From positions 29,279-74,781 of the forward strand of contig KQ964472.1 in NCBI GenBank assembly GCA_001566745.1: a stretch of 45,503 bases of DNA, given 5' to 3'. Below are positions 22,249 to 33,889 of this stretch, in pieces. Position 1 is the stretch's first letter; the number at the start of each line of letters is the position of its first letter. This DNA comes from Conidiobolus coronatus NRRL 28638 (taxonomy: Eukaryota; Entomophthoromycota; Entomophthoromycetes; Entomophthorales; Conidiobolaceae). Position numbers and translations under genes: made by a program. The notes under the pieces were generated by a model. The model was not told where the DNA came from, did not search any database, and saw nothing but the letters and a program-made list of their open reading frames with translations.

Positions 22249-25164
22249 TATTTTTATTGGATTAACCAAGATGAACTCAGAAAAATAAATTCCAAAAACT
22301 CTTGATATACGAACTCCCAGAAATTTCATACTATTATTGGTCAATTCCTGGAGCTAATCTCATATAAATTTTCCACCTATCATAATCATATTCCCAATCA
22401 TTTCCATCCAACAATTCTGAAATCATCGCAAATTAAGTAATACAATATAGTATCTCACTTTATTCAAATATATTAATTAATCACGTTGATGTATTCAGCT
22501 CATCTTAACCATGATATTGATTACTCCTTTATTTCACTTAAAAAGAGTATTGGTTTGTATTAATAATGCAAAATTGGTTAATAATGCTCAAATTCTATAT
22601 CTATTTCAATCAGCCCAATAATTGAACATTATTCCAACTGTTATGATGAAATATGGCTAACATTAATGATGTAATCAATACGCATTAACAATATATCAGT
22701 TATTAAAAAGTATAGTATAATCTAGCTAATATAAAGCAAAGCACGTAAAATAAAATATAACTATTTAAAACATATTTCACATAATATTTAGAAGCATGTT
22801 TTGTATATTATACATATTTTTACAAAGTTAATTTGAATTATATCAACATTTGGGTAATTATTCAACACAGTATAATTTGAATAGCCACACCTCATAATAT
22901 TAGCATATGAAAGTAATATTGGATTAATTGGCTTAAAAATCAAAATAGTGTTTTACGTAATAGCTCATGACTGGTGAAAAAGTAATTTAAACCCATACAA
23001 CCTTATTAAATACAGATTGAAACCCAAATTCAAAACCTAAACAATCATTGGCTAATTTGGCTGCCAAGTTGAAAATTTGTATTATTTTGGTGATAAAAAG
23101 ATTGCGAAAATAAAAGTTGTCAAATTGTGATTTAATGTAAATTACATTAATCAAATTTAGTAAGAAATATCATTTGATTTTATTAAAACAGATCGATTTA
23201 GCTTGATTAAATAGTCCCTTACTGTAAAGATTACAAAATAATACAGATCTTTTAATTAGTGCTTAATGTCAAAGCTTGAATTGTAACACAGGTACAATAT
23301 ATAATATTAAAACAGTGTTAATATATACATTATAGCAAAGCAGCTTGGTAAAATATTTTCGTGTATTTAGGCTTTTATTATCAATAAGCTTCTATTTTGG
23401 CAGTTAACTGATTGTATTTATATATAAGATCTATTATTAAACAATGCAGTAATATAAATATTTACTAGCTAGTATTGTCATTAGAATAAAGCATATAAAA
23501 TATTTGTTATAAAAACCCAAGCAAAATAATAGATAAAATATATGTATATTAAATTGTAACTTCATTATAATTAACTGAATATCAGAAAAATATAATTCAT
23601 TTCTTTCAATCTTCACTAGACAGTTGTTATTGATTAGAGCATTTTTAAAGATACTGAAAGTCAGGTTCTTATTAAGTATCCTTTAATTTAAAAGATTTTT
23701 GATATAAATTACTACAAATTACGATTATTTAGTTAACTTTTCGTCATATAAATAAATTATAGTATTTATAAATATATTTTATATAATGAACCATATTGGT
23801 ACTATAAAAATTAGATTTTTATGCAAGTCAGCTTCTTTTAATTATTTTACTCTAATGGTTTCATAAACCAAGATCCATTTAGTAATTTCAAGTAATAAGC
23901 TGCTAATGAGGTTATTTTTCATAAATAAGACTTAATTGCTTAAATAGTTATCACTTTGAGAACATAGAAATATAATAAGCTTAAAGCAAAATACATCAAT
24001 TAGATTTTTTATTAAGTTATTTTTGCATAATTTTGAATTTTCAGATTGCGGGAAATTAAATGACCCAGATATGCAAAATATCAAGTCTCAAATACAAATG
24101 ATTTGATATACTAAGTAAGTTATCAGCAATATATTAAAGGGTTTACCTAAGCATCAAATACAGTATAGCTGCTTGAGGATGCTATAGAGTATATAATATA
24201 ACCCAGTTTTATTCAATTCTATTTTTATCGATAAACGGAGAAAAATAAAGATAAGTATATAGCATTTTTATCCAGAGTACTGCAGATATTAATAAATGGC
24301 TCTTATTATTAATATATGAGTCAATCTTGTTATAAATTTATATGAATATACAACACTAAATTTACCATTTACTGACTTTATATTTATTAATCTTATTAAT
24401 TTTGAGTTAGATAATTTAGAATCATTCTCAAAGTTTGTATATGTGCAAAAGGCTACATTATAAATTAACATAAAAGCTGTTAGTTGTTGAAGTTTGTTAA
24501 TACAAGTTAAGCTAAATTTAAATATATGACTGATTTTTAAATTTTACATCTCATTATATATCTTAAATAACTTTATTAAAAAATAATAATGAACTGTGGC
24601 GTATAAAGTATTTATATTAACAAAGCGCCTGTAAATATAAATGGATTATTTCAATTAAAAGTTTATTTAGATGTATTGAATGCTTTAAAACGATAGATCA
24701 TTGATTGATATTGAAATCAAACTAAGTATTCGATGTGTTATATACTATATTTAACAAAGTCTAAAAATGATTCCAGTAATTGCGGCATTTTAAAATTAAT
24801 GGGTAATGATTGATAACTTAACAAAACATCGATGATCAAACTCTGATTAAAGTTATAGTGGCAGTATTGAACAAGTTAAAGTTAAATAACATTTAATCGA
24901 ATAGGCATGATCGTAGTTGCTTATGTATATTGCTTATTTAAAAAGTATGTTGCGAATTGTTGAAAGTTCTATATTATATATATCTTTAAATGTTTAATGA
25001 TTATCTACATTACAACTACCACAGGCATTAATGAAAAATTCTAGTCAATTAGCTTACTTATAAAAATAGTGTATTGACAATCGTTGGATACATTAATCAA
25101 CTGACCTATAAAACTTAATTAATTTGTTAAATAGATTTATTGGATTGACTTGTTATCTAGCGAA
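22249..25164. other. Long intergenic region between eIF4G and uL29m
   Basis: About 2.9 kb, very AT-rich, no supported gene on either strand. The stretch just upstream of the eIF4G start (22249-22480) is its likely promoter and leader. No repeat or transposon end found by eye. Confidence 0.55.
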
Positions 25165-25726
25165 TTATAAAGGATTGTTTTGAATAGAAGCGGGTTCAAT
25201 TTCACTTTTGACTGATTCTGGCAAAGTAGAAAGGGCAGGCTGTGATTTAAGTGCTTGTTGAGCTAATTCGAATTGGATTCTTCTTTCGTTGAGTACAAAT
25301 AAAATACGGGCCATGTTTTTCTTACACTAAAGGAAAAGCAGGTTAATGGTAAAATATATATTTGTTTAAAGTTAATTTACTTTGATCACTCTGCTCTTAT
25401 TAGTGAAAGCAGTGGGCTGGATTCCGTGTCTTTTGGCTTCAGCTTTTTGGGTTGATAGTAGATTGCGTTCTTTTAAATTTAAGTACCATAATTTATGTAA
25501 ATCATCAAAACTCTTTAATCTTAATTCAGCAGCTCTCCAAGCTCTACCTATAATCAACAAGATTAAAAGTGGATCGATAAATAAATAAGAAAATATTACC
25601 AGTTACTGTGTGTTCTTTAGGGAGGGCTAAGCCACGTTCGAAGAATTCTTCGAGACCACGTCTCAAGGGAGTTTGGGTTGATTTAGCGGCGGATAAACAG
25701 GTAGTATATTTAGATAAGAAGTTCAT
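25165..25726 (-). CDS. Mitochondrial large-subunit ribosomal protein uL29m
   Basis: Three exons (25600-25726, 25381-25547, 25165-25326; introns 52 and 54 nt) give 151 aa. The middle carries the uL29m (Mrpl4/MRPL47) signature [20 protein letters not shown], then [11 protein letters not shown], and the last exon has [15 protein letters not shown]. uL29 sits at the polypeptide exit tunnel of the large subunit. The first about 30 residues, with Lys, Arg, Ser and Thr but few acids, can serve as a mitochondrial targeting sequence before GLEEFFERG. It is short for the family (human about 250 aa, yeast Mrpl4 about 319), with little beyond the conserved core. Confidence 0.92.
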
Positions 25727-26736
25727 TGTGAGTATGTATTGATTAATAGTCTATAAGCAGAATTAACTAATTTAAAAGGGATATTTTATAAATATGAGAG
25801 TAGCAGAAATAAGGATATTTATTTATATTGATGGTTAACCCTTCCAATTCACTATTTTAATAAAATAAAATTAAATAAAATCTTAACTCCTATTTCATAC
25901 CCAAAAACCATCAAACTGCACTATTAACTATTGGTCAATTGACTCTCAGTTTATGGGATGATTTTTCAACTTTTTCCATTTAAGGATTATAATTCACCCT
26001 TCATTAAACTATTCTTGATAAATTGTTCAAATTTAATTATGAGTCATATTATTTAAGTCCGAGTTTTATATAAATATATTCTACTACACTTTTTTGGTGG
26101 TAGTATTATAGTAATAAACAGAGATATACGAACGCTTTTAAATTACATCACCCTTCCATCACCATGTATGCTTAAGCAATTAATTATTTAATTTTATTAC
26201 CAAATCCATTACAAAATAAACCCAACCATGTAACACAAGCTAATAAAATATGTTTTGCCGGCATTTTTCGGGAATATATACTACAATAACATAGCTATTG
26301 ATTTTTCAATCAAGTAATTAAATTAATAATAAAAAGTGACTATGGCAAAAGGGTTAAATATAGCTAATGATCAAACTTTTTAATTTATTCTAAATTATAT
26401 AATATAAACAATGGACTATATTAGCTAATAATACAATAATAATTTGAGAATGAAATTGGAAGTAATTTGCAATTTTTAGCAAAATTAAATATATTAAATT
26501 TTTTCAAATTTATGGTTGAAGTTGTATAGTATGGACATTATTTTAGCTAAGGACTATTTAGTGGCATTGTGTTCATAGTATTCCATTTTAAAAATGTTAA
26601 GAGCGTAATTGCTCGCTTTATTATATATAATCGTAATACCTATTTTATATTGTAAAGAAGATTTTTATCAAGAAGTACGCTTAATTCTGTTACCATCATT
26701 ATTTCTGAAGAGCAAATCTGATTAGTTAAATTCAAA
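25727..26736. other. Intergenic region upstream of uL29m
   Basis: About 1.0 kb between the uL29m start and the stop of the unknown coiled-coil gene. AT-rich, no supported gene or clear motif. Confidence 0.5.
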
Positions 26737-27715
26737 CTACTTCTTTTCTGATAGCTTCCTCCTTCCTCGTTTTTTAGGCTGAGCTTTGATAGCTGAAGAG
26801 TCTTCAGTAGAAGGATAGGTTTCATTTAATGTCTGAGGATTAAACAGCTTAGGAGGTTCTGTCATAAGTTTTAATGCTTCAGATTTTCTGAAATTAGGAT
26901 ATTCATCTCGAAATTCATAAATTGAGCTAAGCTTTGGAATTTCTGGATAAGATCTTTTCAATTCTCTTAGTTTATAGTCTAGCGTCTCAGAACTGCGATT
27001 AATATTATTTATATCGCTATTCACCATAGATGCGCCAACACTGGGCCATCTTGGATTATTCAAATTGGAAAAAGTTGAGCACTGATTAACTCTTGTTGGA
27101 TCGATATTTGAAAAATTCTGATTAAGCAATATGGTTAGGCCATCTACTTTCTAAAGAATAAATTATTTGACAATTTAGAGTAATAATCACTACCTGCTCA
27201 AGTTGTCCAATTCTAGAATCGAATCTTTCAAAATTATTGTCTTCAAAATATCGTGTCAGGTATAGAATCTGATTTTCCATTAAATGTTCCAGCTTTATTC
27301 CTAAATTCTGTTGCTTGATCCTATCTATAAATTATGGATTAATTGAAAATATAAATACAAATCAATTACCCTTACCTTGATTCATATAATCTATCATTGA
27401 TTCAAGTTGACTAATTATCTCAATATAGTAGTTGTGTTTAATTAAGGCTTTATCAGCCTTGCCAAGAAGTTCTTCTAATTTGACTAGCTTCATTTTAATA
27501 AAGTTGGTATCTAATGTTTTGGCAAGTTCATTATAGCTACTTCCAACATCATCGATAGTGTTATCCAAGTTTTGGCTATTGGGTAATTTAAAAGAGTTAG
27601 ATGTGCTTTCTCTATTTAGAAGCGGACTTAAACGACTGTCAAATATAGAAGATTTATACTTGTTATTTGAATTATCATTTCTATCGCTTACTGGTTGTGT
27701 GTTAGAGTTACTCAT
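26737..27715 (-). CDS. Uncharacterised coiled-coil protein, divergent partner of Spc25
   Basis: Three exons (27376-27715, 27194-27324, 26737-27150; introns 51 and 43 nt) give 294 aa. I do not recognise the family. Residues 1-60 are Ser/Asn-rich. About 65-165 is a hydrophilic helical region with heptad-like spacing (KMKLVKLEELLGKADKAL, then YIEIISQLESMIDYMNQG, then KLEHLMENQILYL), probably a coiled coil. The C-terminal half is loop-rich with aromatic and Pro residues (SYPEIPKLSSIYEF) and ends in a basic run PKKRGRRKLSEKK, which resembles an AT-hook or nuclear signal. It starts only 322 bases from the divergent SPC25 start, so shared regulation is likely, and a nuclear or kinetochore/spindle role is a guess from that and the basic tail. 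Splice sites are clean and frame-consistent, so the gene itself is likely real. Confidence 0.7.
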
Positions 27716-28037
27716 GGTGATTTATTGCTATAAAAGTTATTTTGAATAGCTTAATTTAAAATTTATAAGTTTTTGGCATTTAATATATGTGGCTTTTCAT
27801 TTTGATACTGTTGTATAAGTTTAAAATATAGCATTTATTCAATAAACTTTTGGTATATTTTTACAATTTTTCAAATAATTTTATATATACTTAAACTATT
27901 GACTTACAATATAATATAAAAAGCAAATTTGATTTATATCCCATAATAATAAACTTGAAATTTATAATATAAATTAAACGCCAATCAGGCAATTTCCAAA
28001 TCGTCATATTCAAATAATATTTCTCTTAATAATTATA
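27716..28037. promoter_or_regulatory. Shared divergent promoter region of SPC25 and the coiled-coil gene
   Basis: 322 bases lie between two divergent start codons and must carry both promoters. It is strongly AT-rich with no clear TATA box or named factor site. Confidence 0.5.
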
Positions 28038-29028
28038 ATGAACTCTAATAATCAAACACCAGGAACAAACTTTCAAAATGGAAATACCATAAGCTTAAAC
28101 CAAACGCCTGGCTCTCCAAATATGTCATTTCAAATTAGAAATTATGAAACTGAGCAAAATAATATCCTTTCGACATGCAAATATAGCGAAAATAATATAA
28201 GGGCGGTGAATAAACTTGTTTTGCAAAATAAAGACGGCCTTGATATGAAAACTCGAGATTGGTTACAGCAAACTATTGAGAATAAAGGTTTTACACAGAT
28301 ATATAAACACAACAATTTACTAACTTTTGTAATAGAAATAGGAAGAAAAGCTAAAGAAGCTCTTAGTGAGCAAGAATCAGCTCGCCAGCAGCTAGTTAAT
28401 GGTATTTTTAATTCTTATATTTTATATAATAAATAACTAACTTAGCATTTAGTTATTGAAAACAGACAGCAACAATTTAAAAAATTAGATGACCAGATAA
28501 AAGATTTGAAAATCGTGCATAGAGCTAGAAAAGAAGACTTCCAGAAGTTGAATAGCTCTATTAATTCGCTGAAATTGAAAATTGCTAAGAGAAAAGAAGG
28601 TAACTATACAGTAATTGCATCTTTAAATATACTAAAATAGTTCTTTAGACTTAAAAATACTGCAGACACGTCATGATTCTCAAAGAGATTTAAATTTACC
28701 AGAATTGGCTACATTTGAGAATGCTTTAGGCTTCACTTTAGATAGTGATAAAAATCAAAATTTAGTTATGAGATTTACAAAAATTAATGAAGCTAAGCCT
28801 AATCAAGTCTATTTCATAAAATTGGATGTCACTGAACGAGAATATCAAGGTAATTTCTAAAAACATAATTCATACATTATGTGATTAATTTTATTTTTTA
28901 CAGTTATAGAATGTGAACCTATGGTTGAAGATTTGGAATTCTTAGTTGACAATCTAAACATAAATAGAGATTTGTTTGGCTTTATTAAGATACTTCGCAA
29001 GAGTTTTTGCAACTTGCCAAAGAATTAA
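28038..29028 (+). CDS. SPC25: Kinetochore protein Spc25 (Ndc80 complex)
   Basis: Four exons (28038-28401, 28453-28599, 28649-28849, 28904-29028; introns 51, 49 and 54 nt) give 278 aa. Spc25 pairs with Spc24 to anchor the Ndc80 complex to the inner kinetochore. The N-terminus is Asn/Gln-rich. A long coiled coil runs from about residue 45 to 185 (KKLDDQIKDLKIVHRARKED). The C-terminal globular domain shows the Spc25 pattern: LPELATFENALGFTLD, then VYFIKLDVTEREYQ, VIECEP, a LEFLVDNLN stretch, and FGFIKILRKSF near the end. In the third exon the acceptor at 28647-28648 is used because the nearer AG gives a stop. Slightly longer than S. pombe Spc25 (about 238 aa), mostly from the N-terminal tail. 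Confidence 0.88.
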
Positions 29029-29427
29029 CTCTGTCAGCCATAATTATTTACTAACTTTTCCATCGATTAAACCTATAATGTATTTTTGCTACAACAGTTT
29101 TAATATTATATATTCTTGTAAATAGAAAATATTTTTATAGCTGATTCAGTTTTTATTAATATATATACATTAATGATTTTTTACTAAACCAATCATAAAT
29201 AGTAGCAATTAATGTTTATGTTTAATATTTATGGAAAGACTGTATGAAATATTTATTTTCTAATAGGCTCATAAAATAACTCTGATAACAATATAAATGA
29301 GACTAAGTTTTAAAAAATAATTTATTTTTATGTTAATTCAAAATTATAGTTGAGTGAAACTTTAATTTAACGTGATATTTTTTAGTTGGATATCAGAATT
29401 AAATCTAAACGTTATTTTTATTAAGAA
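29029..29427. other. Short convergent intergenic region
   Basis: 399 bases between the stops of SPC25 (+) and the first GPI-type gene (-). Holds both 3' ends; no other feature seen. Confidence 0.5.
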
Positions 29428-30071
29428 TTATATTATACTATAAAATATCATTAGTAAACTAGTCACTAGAGCTGAAGAGCAACTGAATTTAAATCCACTA
29501 CTTAACACATTTTTTGTTGGAACTTGACTTTTATATACTGCAAATTGAACCATAGAAGGTAATAGCTCTCCATATTTTGCTCCATAGTCATAGGTATGGT
29601 TGCTATCAAAAATATATAACTTATAATTGCCATCTACAACGATTTTATCTATATTTTCAGGGTCGTCGTTGAAAGCTTGGATATCCCATTCGTATTTTAA
29701 ATCACTAGCAGATTGATTGCGAGCAATATAGTAGAAAATCTTACGAGGTGTTTCTCTAAGTGCTATAATGTCCCATCCTGAAACAGGTACAGTAGGTTTT
29801 ACTTGGTATTTCCATTCTATTTTGAGTTTACTATCGAGGGCAACTAGTGCAGGAGCGACCTGAGTTCTCAATGGCGAAATAATTTCAAGAGCGCCTGGAC
29901 TATTAATAGCCATTGGTGTTTTATCTTTAGGTGTAGTGCTGTTTTTAGTATCTGTGCTATTTTTATCCGAAGCTGCACCTAATATTATATGTTAGTAAAT
30001 AGCTTAGTATCAGCTCAATACAACTTACATGCTAATATAATATAGAATATATATTGAAATAAGAGTAACAT
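29428..30071 (-). CDS. Secreted GPI-anchor-type surface protein, copy 1
   Basis: Exons 30029-30071 and 29428-29978 (50-nt intron) give 197 aa. The first exon encodes only the signal peptide start MLLLFQYIFYIILA. A Lys/Thr/Asn/Asp linker follows, then one compact domain with EWKYQVKPTVPVSGWDIIAL, NQSASDLKYEWDIQAFNDDP and GNYKLYIFDSNHTYDYGAKY. The C-terminus is a small-residue stretch and a hydrophobic tail without charges (SSALVTSLLMIFYSII), typical of a GPI-anchor signal. Asn-X-Ser/Thr sites are present. The layout resembles fungal GPI proteins of the Kre9/DUF7137 kind, a recollection I could not check. It is clearly related to the gene at 33890-34486. A TATA box lies 47 bases upstream of the ATG. 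Likely role is at the cell surface or wall. Confidence 0.8.
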
Positions 30072-30117
30072 TTTTGATTAATCAAGGTGCAGGTTAAAAT
30101 ACCCAATATGAGCTGAA

Positions 30118-30125
30118 TATTTATA
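30118..30125 (-). promoter_or_regulatory. TATA box of GPI-type gene copy 1
   Basis: On the minus strand TATAAATA lies 47-54 bases before the ATG at 30071. The second copy has the same octamer before its start, which raises the chance that both are functional. Confidence 0.5.
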
Positions 30126-33100
30126 CCAAAGCTTTTATTAATGCATTTGCATAAATGCTTTTATTTTAAACTTTGATAACACATATTTAATCTGTGCTTA
30201 ATCTGCATGTAAGCCAATCCAAAGTAAATCTGTTTAGAGGCCAATGATTTCAATTAGCAAAATATTTTATTTTATTTTCAAATAGAACTTTGTACCAAAA
30301 ATGCAACCCATCTATGCTATATCAATACCATTATATAAATGATTAATGCAAAAATGATAGTGGTAAATTATTGCAAATCTACATTATACTATTTTACTAT
30401 AAATAATAAATAATTAATATACCATTATGAGCATTATTTAATGATTGTAAATAATATTATATGCGTGAGTCAGGTATCTCTTAGATCAATATCAATTTAA
30501 TTAACATCTATTAATATACTAAAGACTACAGTCAATAATATTCTTTTTGAAAAGTATTGGTTAAAGTTAAATTAATGTTATTAACATGTGAGCGATAAAT
30601 TGAATTAATTTGTATAATATTAATTAAAAATTTTAATGCTTTTTGTGGTAATTAATATTAGCATTGCTTATTTAGCAACTCGCTATATTTTGTAATTGTG
30701 ATAACAGGCCTAGAGATGTTAAATTAGTATTTATTTTAATAGATTACTGTTATACAACTTAGTCTTATAGGTTAGTTAAATTAATGTTTTAACTTTTAAA
30801 ATACAAGTATTTAAAACTTTAAAACTAAGCTAATTATATATACTATTGCTATTATAACTATTATGCGTTTCCCATTTGAGTTAAATATAATTCGCATGAT
30901 TTTATAATTGATACTTGAGATTAATCTTGATAATACTACTTTGCAGGTTTAAATATACTACAAACTGAATTATATTGCAACGAGCATTGGTTACGTTATT
31001 TAATATTGAGCTCTAGATCAATAAATCCGTATTGTAACAAGTATCCGCATATTTCTATGTATGAATCATATTTATCTTAGATTATTTATAGAGAAAACTT
31101 GGAGTTCCCATGCTTAGCATGAATTTGACGCAATAGAGCGTATATTCGAGTATTTTATTAATATTAGTCCATAGTATTTATCATACTAAACTGATATTAT
31201 CCAAATCAGTATATTTTGATAAAGTGAATATAAGCATAAACTAGTTTCAGGCATATATGTACAAAATCATGTATAGCAATTATGCTCATATAGTAGACAA
31301 TGCAAAGTCTATTGAATACTTATATTAATGCAAGCTCATTATCATTCTTTATTGGTATTTTTGCAATTACAGTGCAGTCAACTTTCATACATACTTAACA
31401 CATTCAAGCTGGGGGAAGTGACTATTTTCTATTTGAATTGTAAAATTACATGAATAACTAGTTCAATAAGTTATTATTGGCTAATATGAGAAATAGATTG
31501 GTGTAATGGTTATTTTATATTGATGTAGATGAACAGATGCAATACACCGCATAAGTAAATATAGCAATAAATAAAAAACTGTGTTTAACATGTACTAGTT
31601 TTAAGCTATTTTAAAAATAAAACTTTATCAATTAACTCTACTTGTCGCTTACTTAGGTAAGACAATTAAAGTTTGTATCATATAAAAACTCAATCTTTTT
31701 ATTAAAGCTAAAAGTGGAAATAAAACTAAAACTTTTAAAGTTAAATTATATTTTTTATTATTACTAGATTTAAATATGTTATTTGATATGTTGAAATACT
31801 TATATTATCTGATTTTAAACTAATGTATTAAAATATATATTTATAATTATATATACATCAGATTCTAATTCAGTAAATAATGTTATAACTATAAATAGTC
31901 ATTTATTAACTCATAATACATATAAAATATTAATAGCTCAGAATATATAAAAATAATAATCGTATAACTTAGTAATTATTAAATAACATTTAAGATAGTT
32001 AGCAGAAATTTAATATTCTAGCTCTATCTATAACAACTAGATAGAAAAATAACTTTATAACTTAGAATGTTAATGTTATATTAGTTTAATTAAAAATTAA
32101 TAAAATAAAAGTATTTTAGCTTACACAAATAGTTAATATAAAATATAATATATAGAGTAAAGGTATATTTAAATAATATACTAAGCGTAAACTCTAAGTT
32201 AAAAATAATATATTTAAAATAGTTTACTTAATAGATATTGCTTAATAATATGAGAGATTCTGGTTAATTTAGCCCAAATTATGTATGAGCTTTGATCAAA
32301 ATTTTAAGTTTAATACAGGTGCTTTATTATCATATATAGTTATTAAATAAAAGTGAATAGTTGATAATCTTATATTAGAATGCTGTACTAAAATATTTAA
32401 TAATAGAGGATGTTTAATACACTCAAATCATGTTAAAATCAAAAATATTATAAATTTACCATATAAAAATTTTTGAATCAAATTTCCTCTATTTAACCAG
32501 ATCTTTCATGTAAAGGAGACTTCTATATAGGAAAATTATTTTTAAATAATATTAAGATAATTAGTACTAGATATAAATTTAAGTTTAATTAACTATATTA
32601 GTAATAATAACTTCCTTCAAGGTTAAGAAATAGTATTAATGTAAATATTAGTTAATTAGCTACTATATATTAAATAGTATAAATATAATAATAGTTAATA
32701 GTTTTTTTAATAAATTCTAATTATGTAGCATTAACTTAATATAAAAGTGAGTTATTGCTAATATTAATTGAATAATCAATCTTATATTAAGTATTATATA
32801 AAAAGCTATTAGTCAATTGCTAGATAAGCACTTATTAATTTATCGCTTAATTTATACAAAAATATTCTTTATAAAATTTGTGTTCAATTATTAACAAAAA
32901 CAATAACAGCGAAATATAGTGTTTGAGCGAGAATGCTGGATTATTTGCAAAATTTTGTTAACTACTCCAATATAGCTCAACTTTGCTAAAATAGAATTAT
33001 TAAAGCTTATTAGCTATTTTGCTAGATTTGAAAACATCAATAGTATTTTCTCAAATTGAAATACCATTAATTATCATGGAATCAAAAGTTTAAATTTCTG

Positions 33101-33562
33101 CAATATTTGATTCTACTAATTAAATTAAAGAATAAGAGCTAATCTTTTATAATTTGACTATACTTTTTATCTTGAACGCATAGAAAATTATAAAACATAT
33201 GATTTAAGCCTGACATGGAAATTAAATCGCCATATACAATATGCGTATGCTAGCATCACCATTAATCTAAATATTCCAAATATTCTAGAAGATAAAATGA
33301 TATCATATATTTAACTTCAATTTTAGGCAATTTACGGTTAAATAACCGCTTAATAGAATTTGTTGAGTTGTAAGGTTAGCTTCATTAATACAGCATTTTC
33401 TCTTATTAAATAACTAATGTAGACAATTTAGCTCAATTCGCTGCTTTATCTACATTATCACATTATACTGGATTTTGTCTCTTTAACTCCTGAAGATTGT
33501 AATCAAAAATGCTAACATAATCACGCTATAATTATCTTAATTTTTGACTGCGCTAATGTCAT

Positions 33563-33725
33563 AAAAAACCCTCCCTGAGTAGTTGTTAATAATTACCAAA
33601 TAATACAGGGATCAGTTGATTGCTACTTTCTCTTGTAGTTTACACGAATTGTCTCGGCGTGGGATATTCGCGTAGAAATTAATCTACTTTAAGGTGGCTT
33701 TAGAAAATTCAGGCCAGCCACGCTG
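33563..33725 (-). ncRNA. Candidate structured RNA with a T6 end
   Basis: A compact island, about 45% GC over 33641-33725 by hand count, inside DNA of roughly 20% GC. Possible stems: GCGTGG 33657-33662 with CCACGC 33718-33723 (or GTGGCT 33694-33699 with AGCCAC 33716-33721 as an alternative), GTAGA 33672-33676 with TCTAC 33683-33687, CTAC/GTAG around 33623-33638, TCCCTG 33572-33577 with CAGGGA 33606-33611. Read on the minus strand it ends GGGAGGG then TTTTTT (33563-33568), like an RNA polymerase III terminator. It has no coding frame. I could not match it to tRNA, U1-U6, U3, SRP, RNase P or MRP. It lies about 330 bases downstream of the second GPI-type gene. Strand and transcription are inferred. 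Confidence 0.27.
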
Positions 33726-33889
33726 TTTAATGAAAGATAGCTTGTATATTTGAGTTAAAATAATCAACATGCTCTAAATATAAACATTATAATACATATT
33801 GCACTTTATAAGCTTTTTAAAATTAACTAAAGGATTCATTACGTTTATCAAAGTTACTGCATATTGATAGTTTAACAATAAAGTTTTTA

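Larger units (their letters stand above)
30072..33889. other. 3.8-kb gene-free region between the two GPI-type genes
   Basis: The longest gap in the window. Extremely AT-rich, with no coding stretch I can support. It includes a 13-base palindrome (CATGCT-t-AGCATG, 31109-31121), the TATA box of copy 1 at its left end, and the GC-richer structured island at 33563-33725. No third gene copy or remnant was recognised by eye. Confidence 0.55.

Noticed and set aside
22249-22329. Upstream in-frame ATG at 22329 as the eIF4G start
   Set aside because: The 27 added residues are hydrophobic and unlike the polar eIF4G N-terminus; kept only as an alternative.
25185-25215. GGGTTCAATTTC as a tRNA T-arm
   Set aside because: It is inside the last uL29m exon and no acceptor or anticodon arm can be built around it.
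31109-31121. 13-base palindrome CATGCT-t-AGCATG
   Set aside because: Single short palindrome without repeats nearby; within chance expectation for a 45-kb window.
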